A stretch of DNA of 64,000 nt from Sporosarcina jeotgali. GTDB lineage: Bacteria; Bacillota; Bacilli; Bacillales_A; Planococcaceae. Made by a program: the position numbers and the translations under genes. Of this stretch, positions 52,642 to 62,987 are shown one piece after another; position 1 is the stretch's first letter, and the number at the start of each line of letters is the position of its first letter. The stretch lies in assembly GCF_033304595.1 (NCBI RefSeq), contig NZ_CP116341.1:1221001-1285000 (forward strand), read 5' to 3'. The notes beneath the pieces were generated by a model, which was not told where the DNA came from, made no database searches, and was given only the letters and a program-made list of their open reading frames with translations.

Positions 52642-53652
52642 ATGGTATCAGCAGCATGGAAAGAGATTAGAAAAAATCCAGAACAACCAATTTACTTATT
52701 AACTGGAACGGAAAGTTACTTATTGCAGGAGACGTTAGCTAAAATTATTTCCGAAAGCCCCGGGATAGAGCAGCATGATGTCCTTAACTTTGATTTAGAG
52801 GAAACCTCCGTTGATCGTGTAATTGAAGAAGCAGACACGCTTCCTTTCTTGCAAGACCGAAAAGTGATTGTGGCTAAAAATGCGTCATTCTTAAAAGCGA
52901 AAGAGCGGGGGAAAGAAAAGATTGAGCATCCGATCGACCAGCTGGAGGCTTGGCTGCAAGACCCATCCCCAACTGCGACGGTTATCTTTACAGCGCCATA
53001 TGAAAAGTTGGACTCTCGTAAAAAAATCACAAAAGTGATGACGTCTAATGCGGTAGTCATTGAAGCGAATAAGTTGACTGGCAGTGACTTGACAGTTTGG
53101 GTACAACAGCAAGGGGCGGCGTTCGGAGTAACTATCGATCGGGAAATTGCGGACTACCTGGTGGAAACAACAGGTGAAAATATGATGCAGTTATCAAGCG
53201 AAATTGAGAAACTTGCTGCGTTTTTAGAAGGGGCAGGTACGGTAACAAAAGAGATTATTGATCGCTTAGTTCCGAGATCTCCAGAGACTGAAATTTTCAG
53301 ACTGACGGATACGTATATAGCGGGAAATCGAGCGCAGACGCTGGCGGTGTATCATGATTTGTTGAGAAGCGGAGAAGAACCGATTGCGATGACTTCGTTA
53401 ATCGCCGGACAAGTCCGACTGATGCTTCACGTGGGGACCCTGAAGAAAAAAGGGTACCATCAGCAGCAAATCGCCAGTACGCTGAATGTGCATCCTTATC
53501 GGGTGAAGCTCGTTATGAATAATCGAAACAGTCCTTCTGAACAACGATTGCTGCGAGTGTTAAATGAACTTGCGTCAATCGATTTGAAATTGAAATCCAC
53601 TTCAGGCAGCCGGGAAAGAGTTCTTGAACTGTTCTTTATGGAAAAGTTGTAA
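52642..53652 (+). CDS. holA: DNA polymerase III delta subunit
   Basis: A 336-residue clamp-loader subunit that opens the beta clamp. The N-terminal domain (about residues 15-150) has Y-L-L-T-G-T-E-S-Y-L-L-Q. The helical C-terminal collar has D-T-Y-I-A-G-N-R and L-K-S-T-S-G-S-R. GAGGTGAAG precedes the ATG. A TATAAT lies about 28 bases upstream without a clear -35. Confidence 0.94.
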   Translation: MVSAAWKEIRKNPEQPIYLLTGTESYLLQETLAKIISESPGIEQHDVLNFDLEETSVDRVIEEADTLPFLQDRKVIVAKNASFLKAKERGKEKIEHPIDQLEAWLQDPSPTATVIFTAPYEKLDSRKKITKVMTSNAVVIEANKLTGSDLTVWVQQQGAAFGVTIDREIADYLVETTGENMMQLSSEIEKLAAFLEGAGTVTKEIIDRLVPRSPETEIFRLTDTYIAGNRAQTLAVYHDLLRSGEEPIAMTSLIAGQVRLMLHVGTLKKKGYHQQQIASTLNVHPYRVKLVMNNRNSPSEQRLLRVLNELASIDLKLKSTSGSRERVLELFFMEKL

Positions 53653-53653
53653 C

Positions 53654-53689
53654 AAAAAAGCTGTCCGTCTAATGACGGACAGCTTTTTT
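53654..53689. terminator. Bidirectional terminator between holA and rpsT
   Basis: Perfect 10-base stem GCTGTCCGTC/GACGGACAGC, four-base loop, six A before and six T after. Confidence 0.95.
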
Positions 53690-53694
53690 AAAAA

Positions 53695-53946
53695 TTACAA
53701 AGCCTTTTTTGTAAGACGTGCTTTTTGACGTGCAGCTGTGTTTTTATGGATAAGGCCTTTACCGGCAGCAGTGTCCAATGATTTAATAGCAGCGCGCTTT
53801 AATTCCTCTGCATTGTCAGCTTTGTTATCGATTGCAACATCAGCTTTACGCAAAGCAGAACGCATTGCAGACTTTGTGCGTGAGTTTTGTTCGTTAATCG
53901 CGTTGCTTTGCTTAACGCGTTTGATTGCACCTTTAATGTTTGGCAT
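53695..53946 (-). CDS. rpsT: 30S ribosomal protein S20
   Basis: An 83-residue primary-binding small-subunit protein, rich in Lys, Arg and Ala and helical. M-P-N-I-K-G-A-I-K-R-V-K is the usual start. GGAGG lies 8 bases before this ATG, while the GTG at 53955 falls inside the ribosome binding site. It has its own leader of about 50 bases and lies opposite to gpr. Confidence 0.96.
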   Translation of the reverse strand: MPNIKGAIKRVKQSNAINEQNSRTKSAMRSALRKADVAIDNKADNAEELKRAAIKSLDTAAGKGLIHKNTAARQKARLTKKAL

Positions 53947-54004
53947 TTCATTCACCTCCAGAAATCAGGTAAGAAGAGTGTTTCCACGATCTCTCGGATA
54001 TCTC

Positions 54005-54013
54005 TTTATAACA
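54005..54013 (-). promoter_or_regulatory. Putative extended -10 promoter of rpsT
   Basis: On the minus strand TGTTATAAA reads TG-N plus TATAAA in an AT-rich stretch. Confidence 0.45.
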
Positions 54014-54142
54014 AAAATAATTTTATCAAATTCACACCATTTATGCAACAACAAAACGCAGACAAGAAGAATATCCTGTCATAAAATCGACAAAGCATAA
54101 AAAGTAACCATCGCGTACACACTTGTAATAGAGGTGATGGTC

Positions 54143-55186
54143 ATGGAAAACTACGACTTTTACAGGACGGATTTAGTCGTTGAGAGTGAAGAGATGGTGA
54201 GACACCGGACTTCCGAGGAAAAAGAAAAGCTTGATGAGTCAACAGGTATTATGTTCAATGAAGAAAAAAAGGGCAGAACAATTTTAACGACAGTTGTAGT
54301 GGATGAGGAAGGAGAGAAACGTATAGGAAAGAAAAAAGGGACGTATATAACGCTGACAGACCCTTTGTTACATGCAGATGATCACGAGGGCTTGACGAAA
54401 TTAGCGAAATCGATGACATCTCAGCTTAAAAAATTGACGGAACCTTTGCAGCTGAACCAGGATAGCAAGATTTTGTTTATCGGTCTCGGAAACAAAGACG
54501 TTACACCCGATGCTGTTGGTCCGCTGACCATGGAACGTCTTAATGCGGTTGTCCCGGACTACTATAAAGAGGATGGCGCTGATATATATGTCTATTCACC
54601 TGGCGTAACGATTCAAACCGGTTTGGAAACAGCAGACTTCATCAAAGCCGTAGTTGACGTTGTACGTCCGGATTTACTTATCGTTATTGATGCTTTGGCA
54701 GCACGCGACAGTTCAAGGTTATGCCGTACGATCCAACTCACAGACACGGGAATTCATCCGGGATCCGGTGTGGGGAATAGTCGTAAAGAAGTCTCACAGG
54801 AATCACTAGGTGTTCCTGTCGTAGCGATAGGAATTCCCACTGTGGTAGATGGACCTGTACTCATTGCGGATGCAATTGATACATTATTTGGATACATGGC
54901 TGCTAAAATTGAAGAAGACAGTAAACCGTCTTCAAGATTATCGGTGACCCCATGGCTGCACTCGGATACTAAAAGTGCGGACCGCAAGAATTTAATTCCT
55001 GTATTCGGAGACTGGGCATCCTGGCCGCATGAGGAGCGCGTGCAATTGTTTGAAGAAGTCCTGTCCAATCATCAGCTGAAGACGTTTATTTCACCAAAAG
55101 AAATTGATGGCTGGGTGCAGCATTATTCGTCTGCATTGTCAGATTCACTTGAGTCTTGGATCCATAGCGTAAAAGAAAGTTCTTGA
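54143..55186 (+). CDS. gpr: Spore germination protease Gpr
   Basis: A 347-residue zymogen that degrades small acid-soluble spore proteins during germination. The N-terminal F-Y-R-T-D-L-V-V-E contains the conserved autocleavage region (after R-T-D). G-L-G-N-K-D-V-T-P-D-A-V-G-P and I-D-A-L-A-A-R are family signatures. The ATG at 54143 follows GAGGTG; GTG 54134 and ATG 54137 overlap that site. A weak forespore-type match (GCATA at 54095, CGTACAC at 54114) lies upstream. Confidence 0.94.
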   Translation: MENYDFYRTDLVVESEEMVRHRTSEEKEKLDESTGIMFNEEKKGRTILTTVVVDEEGEKRIGKKKGTYITLTDPLLHADDHEGLTKLAKSMTSQLKKLTEPLQLNQDSKILFIGLGNKDVTPDAVGPLTMERLNAVVPDYYKEDGADIYVYSPGVTIQTGLETADFIKAVVDVVRPDLLIVIDALAARDSSRLCRTIQLTDTGIHPGSGVGNSRKEVSQESLGVPVVAIGIPTVVDGPVLIADAIDTLFGYMAAKIEEDSKPSSRLSVTPWLHSDTKSADRKNLIPVFGDWASWPHEERVQLFEEVLSNHQLKTFISPKEIDGWVQHYSSALSDSLESWIHSVKESS

Positions 55187-55192
55187 GTTCCT

Positions 55193-55224
55193 TCTCCCCG
55201 CATATAGTAGCTGAGACGGGGGGA
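55193..55224 (+). promoter_or_regulatory. Hairpin covering the spoIIP ribosome binding site
   Basis: TCTCCCCG (55193-55200) can pair with CGGGGGGA (55217-55224), which contains the spoIIP ribosome binding site. The loop holds CATATAGT (55201-55208), 7 of 8 bases of the sigma-E -10 consensus. Confidence 0.4.
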
Positions 55225-55230
55225 TGACTG

Positions 55231-56028
55231 TTGAAAAAAACACTGAAAATCTGGACTCTTGCTGTACTTATCTTATTTCTATTCCCGATCTTGCTTCAAT
55301 TGCTTCCCGCAAAAGAATCGGACAGTTCTTCAGTAATGCTGAAACAAAAAGCCTACATCGTTTACGCATCGAATGTACTTGAAGCACCGAAACCAACGAG
55401 CGACAAGAAGGTCTTACTTCATTTTACGCATTCTGAAGAAGCTTATGAACCAATAACTCTAGCAACAGGAGGAAAAGTTGCAGTCTCTCACAAAACAGAA
55501 AACATATCTAAATTAGGCGAGAAACTTCAACTGCAATTTGCAGCATACGGAATAGAGACAGATATATTGCCGGTAGACATTCAAAAGATAATGGCGAAAA
55601 AGGGAATTCCTTATCATCGCTCCTATAAAGCGATTCGGCCGTATTTACAACAAACACTTGCAGATAAAACTTATGATATTGTATTGGATATCCATCGTGA
55701 TTCGTTAACTGCAGACAGAACGACCGTCACAGTGGACGGGGAGCGATACGCGAAAGTAGCATTTGTCATAGGGAAAGAACATAAGAATTATACGAAGAAT
55801 TATGATGTAGCCAAAGGATTGACTAAGCAAATGGAAGCAAGAGTTCCTGGAATAACCCGCAATATCATTGTTAAAGGCGGTGCGGGTGTGGATGGGAAGT
55901 ATAATCAGGATCTTCATCCTGGATTTGTTCTGGTGGAACTTGGCGGAATCGGGAATAATGAAGAAGAGTTGAATCGAACGATTGCTGTGATTGCAGAAGC
56001 AGCCGCATCGTCATTTACAGAGGAGTAA
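55231..56028 (+). CDS. spoIIP: Stage II sporulation protein P (amidase/endopeptidase)
   Basis: A 265-residue cell-wall hydrolase of the SpoIIDMP engulfment machine. It has an N-terminal membrane anchor (about residues 7-26) and an amidase domain with zinc ligands in H-F-T-H-S-E, D-I-H-R-D and V-E-L-G-G. It is clearly shorter than B. subtilis SpoIIP (about 400 residues): the region between anchor and catalytic domain is reduced. It starts with TTG after GGGGGG. Directly downstream of gpr, as in B. subtilis. A terminator follows. Confidence 0.9.
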   Translation: MKKTLKIWTLAVLILFLFPILLQLLPAKESDSSSVMLKQKAYIVYASNVLEAPKPTSDKKVLLHFTHSEEAYEPITLATGGKVAVSHKTENISKLGEKLQLQFAAYGIETDILPVDIQKIMAKKGIPYHRSYKAIRPYLQQTLADKTYDIVLDIHRDSLTADRTTVTVDGERYAKVAFVIGKEHKNYTKNYDVAKGLTKQMEARVPGITRNIIVKGGAGVDGKYNQDLHPGFVLVELGGIGNNEEELNRTIAVIAEAAASSFTEE

Positions 56029-56073
56029 AAGAGTGGAATAGACAGGATATAATTGAATACAGTTTTCAACAAG

Positions 56074-56102
56074 GAGAAGCGAATGCAGCTTCTCTTTTTT
56101 TT
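56074..56102 (+). terminator. Terminator after spoIIP
   Basis: GAGAAGC/GCTTCTC stem, seven-base loop, then eight T. Confidence 0.9.
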
Positions 56103-56179
56103 ATGGGTCCGCATATGGTGCCGAAACATCGAATAAATCCATTGTTGAAAGGAAATGTGTAACACCCCTGCTCGGTTTC

Positions 56180-56188
56180 TGCTATAAT
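56180..56188 (+). promoter_or_regulatory. Extended -10 promoter of lepA
   Basis: TGCTATAAT: TG-N plus perfect TATAAT, 29 bases before lepA; -35 poor. Confidence 0.6.
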
Positions 56189-56217
56189 TCATACTAGCCG
56201 AATTAGGAGTGAAAATT

Positions 56218-58044
56218 ATGATGAATCATCAACAAAAATTGGATCGACAGAAAAACATACGAAACTTTTCTATTATTGCTCATATCGACCATGGGAAATC
56301 CACTCTCGCGGATCGCTTGCTTGAAAAAACAGAAACCATTACTGCGCGAGAAATGAAATCTCAAACCCTCGACTCGATGGATCTCGAAAGGGAACGTGGA
56401 ATTACCATTAAACTGAATGCGGTTCAGATTTCATATACTGCAAAAGATGGAGAAGATTATACCTTCCACTTAATTGATACACCAGGTCACGTCGACTTTA
56501 CGTACGAAGTTTCACGGAGTCTTGCTGCTTGTGAAGGAGCCATTCTTGTGGTCGACGCGGCTCAGGGAATCGAAGCACAGACGCTTGCGAATGTATACTT
56601 AGCTCTTGACAATGATTTGGAAATCTTACCGGTCATCAATAAAATCGATTTGCCTGCAGCTGATCCAGAACGTGTGAAAGACGAAATCGAAAATGTAATC
56701 GGCATCGATGCATCAGAAGCAGTCCTGGCATCAGCAAAATCAGGAATTGGGATTGAAGATATCCTCGAACAAATCGTTGAAAAAGTACCAGCGCCAATTG
56801 GGGACCCGAGTGCACCGTTGAAAGCGTTGATTTTCGACTCTCATTATGATCAGTACAAAGGAGTCATCGTTAACATACGTATCATGGAAGGTTCCGTTAA
56901 ACCGGGCGATACCATTCGTATGATGGCAACTGGGAAAGAATTCGAAGTTGTGGATCTTGGAGTCTTCACTCCGAAAATCTCTCCACGCGATGAACTGACT
57001 GTTGGGGATGTTGGGTATTTGTCAGCAGCTATTAAAACAGTCGGGGACACACGAGTGGGAGATACCATTACTCTTGCAGAAAACCCAGCGGACAAAGCAT
57101 TAGAAGGATATCGTAAGATGAATCCAATGGTGTTCTGCGGATTATATCCGATTGATACTTCAAAGTATAATGATTTACGTGAAGCGCTGGAGAAGCTGGA
57201 GCTGAACGACTCCGCGTTGGAGTACGAAGCTGAGACTTCTCAAGCCCTAGGTTTTGGGTATCGCTGCGGATTCTTAGGATTGCTTCATATGGAGATTATC
57301 CAAGAGCGTATTGAAAGAGAATTCAATATCGACTTAATCACAACAGCACCGAGTGTAATTTACAATGTTGTTCTGACGGATGGCAGTGAAATGAAAGTCG
57401 ATAATCCATCAATGATGCCAGATGCACAAAAAACGGAATACGTGGAAGAACCTTATGTGAAAGCATCTATTATGGTACCGAATGATTATGTAGGAGCAGT
57501 TATGGAACTTTGCCAAAAAAAACGCGGTAATTTCCTAACGATGGACTACTTGGATTCTTCACGTGTCAATATTTTATATGAACTGCCATTAGCGGAAATC
57601 GTGTATGATTTCTTTGATCAGTTGAAGTCCGGGACTAAAGGTTACGCTTCACTTGATTATGAATTGATTGGCTATAAGAAATCCAAGTTGAACAAGATGG
57701 ATATCTTGTTGAACGGCGAAACAGTTGACGCACTGAGCTTCATCGTACACCGTGATTTCGCATACGATCGCGGGAAAGCAATTGTTGAAAAGCTCAGATC
57801 TCTGATCCCGCGCCAGCAATTCGAAGTTCCTGTACAAGCTGCGATTGGACAAAAAATCATCGCTCGTTCGACGATCAAGTCGATGGGTAAAAACGTTCTT
57901 GCGAAATGTTATGGCGGTGACATCTCACGAAAGAGAAAACTTCTTGAAAAGCAAAAAGAAGGTAAGAAGAAGATGAAACAAGTAGGATCTGTAGAAGTGC
58001 CTCAAGAAGCATTCATGGCAGTCCTGCGTATGGACGAAGAATAA
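56218..58044 (+). CDS. lepA: Elongation factor 4 (LepA)
   Basis: A 608-residue ribosomal GTPase that helps initiation and back-translocation. G1 is [10 protein letters not shown]3 is D-T-P-G-H-V-D-F and G4 is N-K-I-D. EF-G-like domains II, III and V and the LepA-specific C-terminal domain (ending with K-K-M-K-Q-V-G-S-V) follow. The ATG at 56218 has AGGAG 8 bases upstream. Confidence 0.97.
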   Translation: MMNHQQKLDRQKNIRNFSIIAHIDHGKSTLADRLLEKTETITAREMKSQTLDSMDLERERGITIKLNAVQISYTAKDGEDYTFHLIDTPGHVDFTYEVSRSLAACEGAILVVDAAQGIEAQTLANVYLALDNDLEILPVINKIDLPAADPERVKDEIENVIGIDASEAVLASAKSGIGIEDILEQIVEKVPAPIGDPSAPLKALIFDSHYDQYKGVIVNIRIMEGSVKPGDTIRMMATGKEFEVVDLGVFTPKISPRDELTVGDVGYLSAAIKTVGDTRVGDTITLAENPADKALEGYRKMNPMVFCGLYPIDTSKYNDLREALEKLELNDSALEYEAETSQALGFGYRCGFLGLLHMEIIQERIEREFNIDLITTAPSVIYNVVLTDGSEMKVDNPSMMPDAQKTEYVEEPYVKASIMVPNDYVGAVMELCQKKRGNFLTMDYLDSSRVNILYELPLAEIVYDFFDQLKSGTKGYASLDYELIGYKKSKLNKMDILLNGETVDALSFIVHRDFAYDRGKAIVEKLRSLIPRQQFEVPVQAAIGQKIIARSTIKSMGKNVLAKCYGGDISRKRKLLEKQKEGKKKMKQVGSVEVPQEAFMAVLRMDEE

Positions 58045-58065
58045 TTGAATTACAAGCTGCACGAG

Positions 58066-58090
58066 CAGAGGGCCTATAGCCCTCTGTTTG
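58066..58090 (+). terminator. Possible weak terminator between lepA and hemW
   Basis: Perfect 8-base arms CAGAGGGC/GCCCTCTG with a five-base loop, but only TTT follows, so read-through into hemW is likely. Confidence 0.45.
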
Positions 58091-58115
58091 GCGTTTACAG
58101 GAGGGAAAGCAACCA

Positions 58116-59249
58116 ATGAGAGGTATCTACATCCACATCCCATTCTGCCACCAAATCTGCCACTATTGCGATTTCAATAAAGTGTTTTTTGAAAACCAGC
58201 CAGTGGACGAATACATTGAGACGATTGACAAAGAGCTAACGATCCTAAAACAAAGCGGTACCGATTTTACTAAAGTTGAAACGGTATTCTTTGGAGGAGG
58301 CACTCCTACAGCACTATCCGCAAAACAGCTGGATCGATTACTCGAAATAGTTCACAGCCATGTAAGTGTCATGAATCTGACAGAGTTTTCAACTGAGGCA
58401 AATCCCGATGAGTTAACATTGGATAAACTGAACGTATTGAAAAATGGCCAAGTAAAACGTTTAAGTCTTGGTGTGCAGTCCTTTGATGAAGACCTTCTTA
58501 AAAAGATAGGACGTTCCCACAGTCCGAAACAAGCGATAGATGTTGTCAATAATGCAAGACGAACAGGGTTCGAAAACATCAGTATAGATTTAATCTACGC
58601 ATTGCCTGGCCAGACACAAGCTCAATGGCAAAACACATTAGACCAAGCATTGGCACTTGAGCTTCCTCATTATTCCGGGTATTCACTAATTATAGAACCG
58701 AAGACGGTATTCTATAATTTGATGAACAAAGGACGGCTGCCGTTACCAGGTGAAGATGAAGAGACAGTCATGTTTTCAGAACTAATCAATCAAATGGAGA
58801 AGTCCGGCAGATCACAATATGAAATCAGTAATTTCGCAATTCCTGGCCGGGAGTCTATTCACAATATGATTTATTGGGAAAATGATGAATACGCTGGAAT
58901 CGGCGCTGGTGCACATGGTTATCTTGGCGGAGTGCGCTATGCAAACATTGCACCGCTTAAACGCTATATGGAACATGTAGAAACTGGAGACTTGCCGATT
59001 ATAGAAAAGAACACTGTGACTCCCAATGAAAGCATGGAGGAAGAAATGTTCCTTGGCCTGCGAAAAACTGAAGGGGTATCCATAAAACATTTCGCAGAAA
59101 AGTTCGGGGTTACATTAGAAGAAAAGTATGGAGCAGTCATACAGGATCTTATAAAAAAAGACTTGGTTGAACGGCATGAAAATCGAATACGTCTAACGCG
59201 AAATGGAATTTTTAAGGGCAATGAAGCGTTTCAACAATTTCTTGGCTAA
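58116..59249 (+). CDS. hemW: Heme chaperone HemW (HemN-like radical SAM protein)
   Basis: A 377-residue radical SAM protein. The cluster motif is C-x3-C-x2-C (Cys11, Cys15, Cys18), without the extra C of true HemN oxidases, and F-G-G-G-T-P follows. This fits HemW, a heme-binding chaperone, rather than coproporphyrinogen oxidase. GGAGGGAAAG precedes the ATG. Same place between lepA and hrcA in B. subtilis. Confidence 0.93.
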   Translation: MRGIYIHIPFCHQICHYCDFNKVFFENQPVDEYIETIDKELTILKQSGTDFTKVETVFFGGGTPTALSAKQLDRLLEIVHSHVSVMNLTEFSTEANPDELTLDKLNVLKNGQVKRLSLGVQSFDEDLLKKIGRSHSPKQAIDVVNNARRTGFENISIDLIYALPGQTQAQWQNTLDQALALELPHYSGYSLIIEPKTVFYNLMNKGRLPLPGEDEETVMFSELINQMEKSGRSQYEISNFAIPGRESIHNMIYWENDEYAGIGAGAHGYLGGVRYANIAPLKRYMEHVETGDLPIIEKNTVTPNESMEEEMFLGLRKTEGVSIKHFAEKFGVTLEEKYGAVIQDLIKKDLVERHENRIRLTRNGIFKGNEAFQQFLG

Positions 59250-59264
59250 ATCAGATTCAAATGT

Positions 59265-59293
59265 TTGACACTTCTCTTTTGATTTGATAAATT
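59265..59293 (+). promoter_or_regulatory. Sigma-A promoter of hrcA-grpE-dnaK
   Basis: TTGACA (59265-59270), 17-base spacer, TAAATT (59288-59293). The CIRCE element starts 10 bases further. Confidence 0.8.
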
Positions 59294-59303
59294 ATGAGTA
59301 GTA

Positions 59304-59330
59304 TTAGCACTCATTCATAAGGAGTGCTAA
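59304..59330. promoter_or_regulatory. CIRCE operator (HrcA binding site)
   Basis: TTAGCACTC, 9-base spacer, GAGTGCTAA: both arms match consensus exactly. Bound by HrcA, giving self-repression that is lifted by heat shock. Confidence 0.98.
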
Positions 59331-59344
59331 CAGGAGTGATGATT

Positions 59345-60397
59345 ATGTTGACAAACAGACAATTGCTTATCTTGCAACTGACGGTTAACGACTTCATCGA
59401 ATCCGCTCAGCCTGTGGGCTCCCGGCAGCTTTCCAAAAAGGAGGAAGCTCCTTTTAGTCCGGCGACCATCCGAAATGAGATGGCGGATCTTGAAGAAATG
59501 GGTTTTCTTGAGAAACCCCATACATCTTCCGGAAGGGTTCCTTCTGAAAAAGGATATCGATTTTATGTCGACCACTTGCTGACACCTCAAAAGTTGAAAA
59601 TGGAGGATAACCTTCAATTACGCTCAATCTTTCAGGAGAAAGTGCTGGAAGCGGAAGTACTCATTAGAAATTCAGCATCTATTCTTTCGGAACTGACAAA
59701 CTATACGACTGTTTTACTTGGTCCGGATACTACGGCTCATAAAGTGAAGCGGTTTTCAATAGTTCCACTGTCAGGGACGAAAGCAGTTGCCATTATGGTA
59801 ACAGATAGCGGAAGAGTAGAGAATCATGTTTTCGATGCATCTGACGGATTATCGCCATCGGATATTGAGAAAATGGTCAATCTCTTGAATGAGCGGCTAG
59901 TCGGAACACCGCTGTCTGAAATACCGCGCAAACTAGCTACTGAATCGAAAATGCTATTTGAACGTCATGTCAAAAATGCAGGTAATATACTTACCTCCAT
60001 TCAAGGCGCAATGGCAGGGAAATCTGAAGAACGGCTATTTTATAGCGGTCAGATGAACATGATGAAGCAACCGGAATTTAATGATGTACAAAAAGTGAAA
60101 ACGTTTTTAGAAGCTATTGAACAAGGAATGCCGCTCACATTGTTCAAAAATGATCTTGCTGGCATACAAGTGCGTATCGGCTCTGAAAACAATGAGCATA
60201 CATTAGATGACTTTAGTGTAATCACAACAGCGTACGCAGTTGGCACCGATATGACAGGCTCGATTGCAATTATCGGGCCAAAACGCATGGATTATGGAAG
60301 AGTGATTACATTGCTGGATATTTTAAGCGATGATCTTTCTAGCGCACTGGCAAGACTCACAATTGATGCAAGAACGGACAGGAGGAACGAATCATGA
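59345..60397 (+). CDS. hrcA: Heat-inducible transcription repressor HrcA
   Basis: A 350-residue repressor of class I heat-shock genes. The winged helix includes P-A-T-I-R-N-E-M-A-D-L-E-E-M-G and T-S-S-G-R-V-P-S-E-K-G-Y. A GAF-like domain follows. AGGAG lies 8 bases before the ATG at 59345; a GTG at 59324 lies inside CIRCE. It overlaps grpE by 4 bases. Confidence 0.96.
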   Translation: MLTNRQLLILQLTVNDFIESAQPVGSRQLSKKEEAPFSPATIRNEMADLEEMGFLEKPHTSSGRVPSEKGYRFYVDHLLTPQKLKMEDNLQLRSIFQEKVLEAEVLIRNSASILSELTNYTTVLLGPDTTAHKVKRFSIVPLSGTKAVAIMVTDSGRVENHVFDASDGLSPSDIEKMVNLLNERLVGTPLSEIPRKLATESKMLFERHVKNAGNILTSIQGAMAGKSEERLFYSGQMNMMKQPEFNDVQKVKTFLEAIEQGMPLTLFKNDLAGIQVRIGSENNEHTLDDFSVITTAYAVGTDMTGSIAIIGPKRMDYGRVITLLDILSDDLSSALARLTIDARTDRRNES

Positions 60398-60984
60398 CAG
60401 AAAAAAACCAAACATCTGAAGAGCTGGAAACTGAAACTTCTGTACATCAGGACGAAGCAGTGACTGCTGAAACAGTTGAAGAAGACTCAGTTGAGGTGGA
60501 AGAACAACCTGCACTTACAGCAGAAGAACTTAAGGATGCTGAAATTGAAGAGTTAAAGACAAAGTTGCAGGAAGAAGAGAACAGACGACTGCGTGTCTTA
60601 GCAGACTTGGATAATGCACGCCGAAGAGCAGCGCTGGATAAAGAAGCCTTGCAAAAGTACCGGTCACAGGAAGTATTGACGAACCTTGTTCCTGTACTGG
60701 ATAACTTCGAACGCGGACTCTCGGTGAAAGCCGAAAGCGATGATGCGAAGTCACTTCTAACTGGAATGGAAATGGTCTTCCGGAGTTTGGAAGAAGCCTT
60801 GAAATCATCGGGATTAACTGAAATTGAGGCAGCTGGAATCGAATTTGATCCAAATTTCCACCAGGCAGTAATGACGGATTCCGATGACAATTATCCATCA
60901 GGATCTGTGCTTGAAGTTCTACAAAAAGGGTATACGTTGAAAGATCGCGTACTCAGACCGGCAATGGTTAAAGTAAACGAATAA
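60394..60984 (+). CDS. grpE: Nucleotide exchange factor GrpE
   Basis: A 196-residue DnaK co-chaperone. An acidic disordered N-terminus (about residues 1-50) is followed by a long coiled coil and the C-terminal beta domain with P-N-F-H-Q-A-V and V-L-Q-K-G-Y-T-L-K-D-R-V-L-R-P-A. Coupled to hrcA by an ATGA overlap. Confidence 0.96.
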   Translation: MTEKNQTSEELETETSVHQDEAVTAETVEEDSVEVEEQPALTAEELKDAEIEELKTKLQEEENRRLRVLADLDNARRRAALDKEALQKYRSQEVLTNLVPVLDNFERGLSVKAESDDAKSLLTGMEMVFRSLEEALKSSGLTEIEAAGIEFDPNFHQAVMTDSDDNYPSGSVLEVLQKGYTLKDRVLRPAMVKVNE

Positions 60985-61009
60985 GCATTCAACTAACAAA
61001 CTTTGATGA

Positions 61010-62860
<1,851 letters not shown>

Positions 62861-62880
62861 ATCAGTAACTGATTGACGGA

Positions 62881-62917
62881 AAAGTCAAAGTCCGATATTC
62901 CGGCTTTGGCTTTTTCG
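62881..62917 (+). terminator. Terminator between dnaK and dnaJ
   Basis: AAAAGTCAAAGTCCG pairs with CGGCTTTGGCTTTT through several G-T pairs, six-base loop, then T run. Confidence 0.75.
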
Positions 62918-62922
62918 TTTGT

Positions 62923-62951
62923 TACCAAACTTACTCAAAAAGTGTTACAAT
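62923..62951 (+). promoter_or_regulatory. Putative own promoter of dnaJ
   Basis: TTACCA, 17-base spacer, TACAAT with TG-N in front (extended -10), just after the dnaK terminator and 36 bases before dnaJ. Confidence 0.6.
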
Positions 62952-62987
62952 GCACACAATGCTAAATGAGTTTCGGGAGTGTAGACA

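Noticed and set aside
53738..54100. 120-residue plus-strand frame opposite rpsT
   Set aside because: Antisense to ribosomal protein S20 and its leader; no start signal.
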